Shown in pieces: positions 58,238 to 64,000 of a stretch of 64,000 nucleotides of DNA. The notes beneath the pieces were generated by a model. That model worked only from the letters and a program-made list of their open reading frames with translations. It made no database searches and had not been told where the DNA came from. Numbering within the stretch: the stretch's first letter is position 1; each line of letters begins with the position of its first letter. The stretch covers positions 6,318,839 through 6,382,838 of the forward strand of contig NC_134515.1 of the NCBI RefSeq assembly GCF_027942865.1, read 5' to 3'. Position numbers and translations under genes: made by a program. Source of the DNA: Odontesthes bonariensis (taxonomy: Eukaryota > Chordata > Actinopteri > Atheriniformes > Atherinopsidae).

Positions 58238-61200
58238 ATGGCCTGCACTTTAGAAAAAGTGTTGGGCGATGCTCGGACCCTTCTCGAAAGGTTGAAAGAG
58301 CACGACACGGCCGCCGAGGGACTGATAGAGCAGTCCGGGGCCCTCAGCCGGAGAGTGCAGGGCATGACGGAGGTGGGAAATGCTCTTCCAGACAAGGTGA
58401 GCGCAAAAACGTCTAAACACCGCTAACCTGGTATGTCGTATACAAATAGAGTAGAGGTGAAACAACAGGACTTTCTTGTACTTAATCCTCCCTGTCGGTG
58501 TAAAAAAGGAGACCTTGTAATCCTCCCGTTTGCTCTTTACTGCTTTCGTTCAGCACACAGAAGACAGCTCAGAGATTCAGGAGCTTACGAAGTACAAGCC
58601 TCATGTCCTCCTGACTCAGGAAAACACTCAAATCAAGGAACTGCAGCGGGAGAATAAAGGTAAAAAAAATATCCCACAATCCGCCTGTTGATTGTACGTT
58701 TGATGTTTTATATCTGTGCTAACCCTCCTTGTGACTGTCTGCAGAATTGTGGCTGTCTCTTGAGGAGCACCAGTACACGCTGGAACTGATCATGGGCCGG
58801 TATCGCAAGCAGATGCTCCAGCTGATGATGGCAAAGAAGGAGCTGGACACCAAACCAGTGCTCAGCCTTCACGAAGACCACGCCAAAGTAAACTGGCTTT
58901 CTTAGTACTTGTAAAATGCTCAGTCATAGGTAGTTTTCAAAACTATGAAATTTGCACTTTGGTTTAGTGAAAATAATCTTCACTTTTCTTCAACTCCTCT
59001 CTAGGAAGTGCAGGGCCAGGTGGAGCGGATATGTGAGATGGGCCAGGTGATGAGAAAAGCTGTGCAGGTGGATGATCAGCGCTACTGCACGGTTCGAGAG
59101 AGGCTCGCTCAACTAGAGGTGAGCACAGCAGAATCGAGAGCAACAGCTCATATCCTGACATAGGGGTGGAAAAAATGTTGTATCACGATTTTTTTTGCAT
59201 AAAATCACGATTTAGATTTTTTTTTATCACGATCTTCCATCCAAAAAAAAAAAAAGACCAATTACAGTAGAGTTAAGTCGACATGCTGAACCACAGAAGA
59301 GCTAAGGAGTAAAAGAAAGAATTTGGCAATCAACACATTGTAATTCAACTGTAACCCAATTCAAGATGAAAAATAATGATCTAATTAATGACATCTGACA
59401 CAGTGAGAGTGAAGCAACCGGAAATAGAAAAACGAACCACTGATGACGACTTGACTCCACCTCATGATGCCATTTAGCAACAGATGAGCAACGCTGCATG
59501 TTCTTTTACTGCAGCCACAGCCACGCACTGCCATCACCAGAGCGCCCTAAAGGAATACTTTCCAACTGTGTAATGTTTGTCACGGTCGCGGTGCATCCCT
59601 TTTCTCTTGCACCGTAGTTAGCTTACGAGCTAGCGGTTTCCTCATCCGACCCAAGAGTGCTGCTGCTGGCCGTGAGTTTCTCCCGTGCGCCGCTATGGAT
59701 GTGCTGTGGATGGTGCCGCTGCTGCTGTTCCCATTCCTGATGTGGACCAGCAGCAGTGGGTTAGGGTAGAAGAAAACCCGAACCAATTCCAAATTACAGA
59801 AGTGGATTTCCTCTTCTTCACCAGCTCGTCGGCTTGGCTTTAAGCCATGGCTGTCCATGCGTTTTCTAAGGTTTTACAAACACAACATGCAGGCGTGTAA
59901 GAAAGTGTCACGACGCACAGTTCGCTATGATTGGTTGGATAAGGACGCCCTACGTCTGCCGCATCTGCGGGAACCAGCATTAAAAAAAAAAAAACATTGC
60001 GCTGATTGGCAAAGGCGATCTATACGGTTTCTCTAATTTGGTAGATCGCCTGCGATTCTCCACTCTTCCTCGCCAGTCACGATTTTATATCGTCAGATCG
60101 CGCACCCCTATCCTGACACCATCTATTACTTTATTTTTAGAAATCAAAATAATACTACAGTCTCACAAACCTACAGTACTTTAAAAAAGTCTTGAGACAC
60201 CCCTTAATTTCTGGAAATAGTTGCGGCAATCTATTTAAATTGTACATAAAGCAAAGACGGAGCATTTACAATCATAAGCATGTCATCACAAGCATAATCA
60301 TTTTCATGTCTTTAAGTATTCTTCAGGAATAGTTCTCCAGGCTTCTTGGAGGACATTTCAAAGCTCTTCTTTGGATGTTGGCTGCCTTTTGTTCCATTCA
60401 AGATGGTCCCACGCTGCTTCAGTAATGTCGAGGTTTGAGCTCTGGGGAGGATTCATCACACTGACTTTCAGTGCAGTTCTTATGTCATTTGGCATACCTC
60501 AGCCTTGTCTCCCTGTTTCCCATCTGTAAGAGCAGTGTAGTGAACAGTAGATAGATCAACTGAAAGGTCAAGTCTCAGGTCCTGTGTCAGGTCTTTGCTG
60601 GATTTGGATAAATTTCATATACTGTTCATCTGCTGTAGAAATAATAATTTAAAAAAAATAGCCAATGTCTAAAGAGATACTTTGAAAGACTTTAATAAAG
60701 CCTACAGAACAATTGCTCAAGACCATTGTAAAAGATTACAAGATTGTCTGACTTCTTAGAGGCAAAATATAAAGAAATGAGGGGTGGTTCAAGACTTTTC
60801 CACAGTCCTGTGCATACTCAGACAGGACAGCCATTGCTGCAAATACGTACAGCAGTGTACACCCATTAAAACTTCATTTGTCACAGCCAGAATTGTAACC
60901 ACGAGCACAGCCTTTGTTACAGAGGCGGTCACAGTGGCAGCTACATTATCGGCAGTTATCAGCCACAACAATCATAGTCAGCCCCCACAGTGGTCAATGA
61001 GAAAGCTTACTCCATACAATATCTCTCCAACTAAAATGCTGCAGTCTTGTGCCCGAATGGTCACAGCTCCTATTATGTAATAAAGTGCAGTCTCTATGAG
61101 CCACAAGAAATGCAGATATTACTACAGAGGGATGCCAAACATGTGATATAAAGCAAAATCAAGTTAAAGTTCTTCACATTATATAGTTGTTCAAACATAA

Positions 61201-61915
61201 AGGACAACATTTCCATATAAGAGCAAAACTACATGCATTGCTAAAGGTAAATGCAAAACAATCTCCTAAACAAAGACTGTATATAAAAGATGAATGTAGC
61301 ATTGTTTCTGAAAATTGAAGCCAACGAGGAAGTGCCTTTTTTAAATGCTATATTTGAGGCCCACTATGAGCCATCTCTAAAGCTTTTCTGGCTCAAACGG
61401 AGCTCAGCAATGTGACCTCAGCTGAGGTAAAACGAAAGTGAAGGTAGGCTTCAAGAAATCAGTAGTTTTTGAACTGATAGGCTGGGAACATGGGGTGCCA
61501 TATATAGTTTCAGTTTGTCTCATGAATGATTAAATCAATAAACTTACATATTGGTCACTATTTAATTATATAAATTCCCCTTTTCAGTTCATTATCCTCC
61601 TGTCCTATTTAGAAGATGGGCCTCAAAGATATGGCATTTTTGTTAAATTGAGTTTCAAGCATCACTTCGAAGCTCTCTTAAAAGATAGTCCACATCTCAT
61701 CAGGTGACATAATTGTAGTTACCTCCATCTTTTATAAGTATTTTGGATGAAGTGACATTTTGTTGCCCTGTCACCCACAGATTGAGAACAAGGAGCTCCG
61801 AGACCTTCTGGACATCAGCAAGGGGTCTGTGAAGATACTGAGAGAAGAAAACGACCAGCCAGCAAAAGCAGTAACAGCATGGGAACAGTCCCCTCAGCCA
61901 GGTTCCAACGAGTGA
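58238..61915 (+). CDS. SIKE1: SIKE1, suppressor of IKBKE 1, complete
   Basis: Five exons: 58238-58396, 58554-58659, 58745-58887, 59005-59118 and 61781-61915, totalling 657 nt (218 residues plus stop). SIKE1 is known as an inhibitor of the kinases TBK1 and IKK-epsilon in TLR3/RIG-I signalling and as a STRIPAK complex component. The protein is almost wholly coiled coil. Conserved segments include [19 protein letters not shown] at the start, [55 protein letters not shown] and [16 protein letters not shown] near the end. It is slightly longer than the human protein (207 residues), mostly at the C-terminus. The paralogue FGFR1OP2 shares the fold but diverges at the N- and C-termini, and synteny supports SIKE1. 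Intron 4 (2.66 kb) contains an hAT and a Tc1-type insertion. Confidence 0.96.
59161..60110. mobile_element. hAT element in SIKE1 intron 4 with perfect 8-bp target duplication
   Basis: The ends are taggggtgg and gcgcaccccta, with inner copies of the sequence atcacgatt facing each other. TCCTGACA is duplicated exactly at 59153-59160 and 60111-60118. The 950-base element has no full transposase; the 92-codon minus frame at 59580-59858 is element-internal and not a host gene. The element is unrelated in its interior to the CSDE1 hAT copies. Confidence 0.88.
60174..60810. mobile_element. Internally deleted Tc1-like element in SIKE1 intron 4
   Basis: The left end (cagtactttaaaaaagtctt, then gagacacccc) and right end (ggggtggttcaagacttttc, then cacagtcctg) are inverted copies of about 30 bases. 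A TA precedes the left end; the right TA has decayed to TG. The interior keeps scraps of the transposase gene (ctccaggcttcttggaggac) shared with the 8118-9432 copy. At 637 bases it cannot encode a transposase. Confidence 0.82.
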
Positions 61916-62210
61916 TCAGAACTGTGATGTGAACTGTGGGGGGGCCCAGTCTGATAAGACAAGAAGACAGGGTTGATGTTATGTCACCTCTGTGCAACCT
62001 TTTTTTTTTTAACAACATGGAATGCAGTCACAAAGCATACTTTCTTTTTTTTTTTTTCACCCAAACACAACATTGTAGCTATCAGAAACATGTACACGGG
62101 GTATATCATCATAAGTATCACTATGTACAGTAATTGTGTAATCACTGCAGTCATGTTGGAGTGAATTTGAATGAGGTGTTGTGTTGTCACTGACATATGA
62201 CATATTTCAG

Positions 62211-62246
<36 letters not shown>

Positions 62247-62842
62247 GAGTAAAGGCTGCAATGGGAAAGGGGAGTTTTTTTTCTTTCTTTTTCTTTTTTT
62301 TTTGGCCAAAGACACATTTATTCTTTAAGGACACGGTTTCTACCTCTTGGGTTCCCTTTTGCTGTTCTCACACAAACATTTCTGCTGGGTAAAATTTCCA
62401 CAAACACCCCTAATATTAAGAAACCCACTGGTACTCTACTCGACACCATGCAAGACTGTGCACGTTGCCAAGAAAAAGACATTTGGCTGTTTCACAAGAA
62501 TTTGATAGCTGAGGAGCGACAGTGGAAACTTTTTATGTGATTGTCAATTTAGGGTTTTGATAGGTTTGCCAGTGACAGCATACAACGGGATTTTCATGTT
62601 TGCTACGTTTATCGTGTGGAACGCCAGTTTTCTATTTCTAATAATGAGATTTGAAGGCGGAGTTATGTGGCACCAGCTGATGGCACTTCTTTGATAGTGG
62701 TAACAATTTCCAAACATGCCAACTTTTTGTGTATTTTAAATTTGTGCGTGCACTGCATATTGTCATCTCAGGAAATCAGTGTTAGTCAGTTAAACCTGAT
62801 ATATAATGATTTAGTGACAATGTACTGATTGTGTAAAATAAA
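61916..62842 (+). other. SIKE1: SIKE1 3' UTR with candidate poly(A) signal
   Basis: Downstream of the stop there is a T-rich stretch, a (CA) microsatellite at about 62213-62243 and T runs at 62275-62305. The first well-placed AATAAA is at 62837-62842, where the L1-like fragment begins. The 3' UTR is therefore inferred to be about 0.9 kb. Confidence 0.5.
62213..62243. repeat. (CA)n microsatellite
   Basis: Sixteen or so CA units lie in the SIKE1 3' UTR. Confidence 0.9.
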
Positions 62843-62849
62843 ATTTAAT

Positions 62850-63815
62850 GTAGAAACTTTGCAATACTTTGTTTTGGATGATATGTTTGCACTTTCTACT
62901 GATCTAAAGGGCCTCATTTCTAGAATTCACTCTATAATCACCTCACAAGGGGAGAATATTCATGATAAGTTGAAAGTTAAGTGGGATAATGAAATGGGAG
63001 AGGCAATTCCAGATAGTATATGGGAGGAGGCTGTGCGTAGGGTGAATGGGACTACATCCTGTGCACGTTTAGCCTTAATCCAGTTTAAAATCTTAGGATT
63101 AAAATAGCAATAGAATGTCAGCCTAATATGTATACCTCAATTTTCGGAACCATGCCACTTGATAGTATAAGTATTTCTAGGTTCAAAGATATAATAGCAT
63201 TTTCAACGTTGATAGCTAGGAGACAAATTCTTTTACACTGGAAATCTTCCTGCCCACCAAAATTATCTGTATGGATGTCTGATCTAATGTTGTATCTAAA
63301 ATTAGAAAAGATAAAATACACATTAAGAGGGTCCAATGACCGTTTTTATGGTATTTGGAACCCATTAATAAATTATTTTGAAAAGCTCAAGACACTTCCT
63401 GAGAGCCCCTAAGAGTAAAGCATTGAGATCTGATGGCCAAGACCTACAGATATCAAACATATAAATTGTGTAAGCCTTTTTTTTTTTCCTTTTTTGTATG
63501 GTAGGAATGTGTGTACATATATGCATATACATTGTTATTGTTGTTTTGTTACTCTCTGATAGTTGTATTTTTATTTGTCATGATAACTATTTTTTTTTTT
63601 TGTTTCCACTTTTCTGGTGTAAGATACATATGTGTATATTAATGACTCAGTAACGTTTTATTGCTGATTGACCATGTGGGAAGACGCACAGAGGTTCTAA
63701 GGGGTGGGGGTGGGGGGTGTAATTTGAAATGTATAAAAGAACAAAAATCTGTATCTTAAGCCAACAATGTAACTCTGTTTTGTGTTTAATAAAAAGAGAT
63801 TTCAAAAAAAGAAAC
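62850..63815 (+). mobile_element. L1-like LINE 3' fragment with internal deletion
   Basis: A first frame reads LSTDLKGLISRIHSIITSQ and DSIWEEAVRRVN, ending near CARLALIQFKILG. A second, from about 63128, reads TSIFGTMPLD, RFKDIIAFSTLIARRQILLH and LYLKLEKIKYTLRGSNDRF. Both belong to the C-terminal part of fish L1/Tx1-type ORF2. The cysteine-rich segment that should lie between them is missing. A tail ending in gtttaataaaaagag with an A-rich end follows. It is 5'-truncated and inactive. Confidence 0.75.
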
Positions 63816-63844
63816 TGCAATACAAATTTCTGTTCTTTTTTTCC

Positions 63845-63935
63845 CTGCCAATCATAAAAAAAAGTTTGGGCTGTTCTTTTCTTTACCACAAGATGGCGAC
63901 ATTGAAGCGTTGTGATTTTAACTTCTCGCGAGGCT
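63845..63935 (+). promoter_or_regulatory. Probable CpG-type core promoter of a gene beyond the right edge
   Basis: AAGATGGCGAC (63890-63900) matches the YY1-type promoter element. TCTCGCGAG (63924-63932) matches the palindromic TCTCGCGAGA promoter motif, and a CCAAT pentamer lies at about 63848. The three motifs within 90 bases are characteristic of housekeeping promoters. Only about 65 bases of the window follow, so the gene cannot be named. The frame starting at the ATG within the YY1 motif ends after 33 codons. Confidence 0.5.
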
Positions 63936-64000
63936 TGCAAAAGTATCTCAATGCGGCGTTCATGGGAAAAAAAGCACAAAAGATCTTGTGTTAATATGTG

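Noticed and set aside
59580-59858. A 92-codon minus-strand frame in SIKE1 intron 4
   Set aside because: It lies wholly inside a transposon with defined ends and duplications, so it is not a host exon.
63782-63994. A 70-codon plus-strand frame at the right edge
   Set aside because: Its first half is LINE tail and its second half is the putative promoter; coding status cannot be supported.

Overview
The window is vertebrate nuclear DNA, almost certainly from a teleost fish. Protein-coding genes are split into many short exons with GT-AG junctions. The introns are loaded with fish-type mobile elements: Tc1/mariner and hAT DNA transposons, a dispersed repeat ending in a GGAT-rich tail, and L2-like and L1-like LINE remnants. 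The gene content matches the conserved vertebrate block that in human lies on chromosome 1p13 (DENND2C, AMPD1, NRAS, CSDE1, SIKE1). I assembled exons by hand. For AMPD1, CSDE1, the RASSF gene and SIKE1 the joined exon lengths are divisible by three and the splice phases agree throughout, so these models are firm.

Layout. 214-10808 (minus) is the 5' two thirds of DENND2C, a DENN-domain Rab exchange factor; its 3' exons lie off the left edge. 16547-28519 (minus) is a complete AMPD1, muscle AMP deaminase, in 15 exons (729 residues). 28.5-35.3 kb is a gene-poor stretch with one LINE fragment. 35280-36809 (plus) is a two-exon RASSF7/8-like Ras-association gene. 39148-49824 (minus) is a complete CSDE1 (UNR) coding region (798 residues, or 808 with a second donor), with an alternative N-terminal exon at 50441-50599 and 5' untranslated exons out to about 56.2 kb. 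58238-61915 (plus) is a complete SIKE1 in five exons (218 residues). The right edge holds an L1-like LINE remnant and then what looks like the promoter of another gene.

The genes do not form a pathway. AMPD1 acts in the muscle purine nucleotide cycle, CSDE1 in mRNA translation and stability, SIKE1 in TBK1/IKK-epsilon signalling and the STRIPAK complex, DENND2C in Rab-dependent trafficking, and the RASSF protein probably at junctions or in cytoskeletal scaffolding. The notable features are structural. NRAS, which separates AMPD1 and CSDE1 in mammals, was not seen, and a Ras-association gene sits there instead. SIKE1 is inverted relative to my recollection of the human order and is head-to-head with CSDE1. 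A 25-unit GT tract abuts a DENND2C splice acceptor. CSDE1 introns carry two nested transposon complexes with recognisable target-site duplications and one very large near-perfect inverted repeat. I found no evidence for an undescribed multi-gene system.
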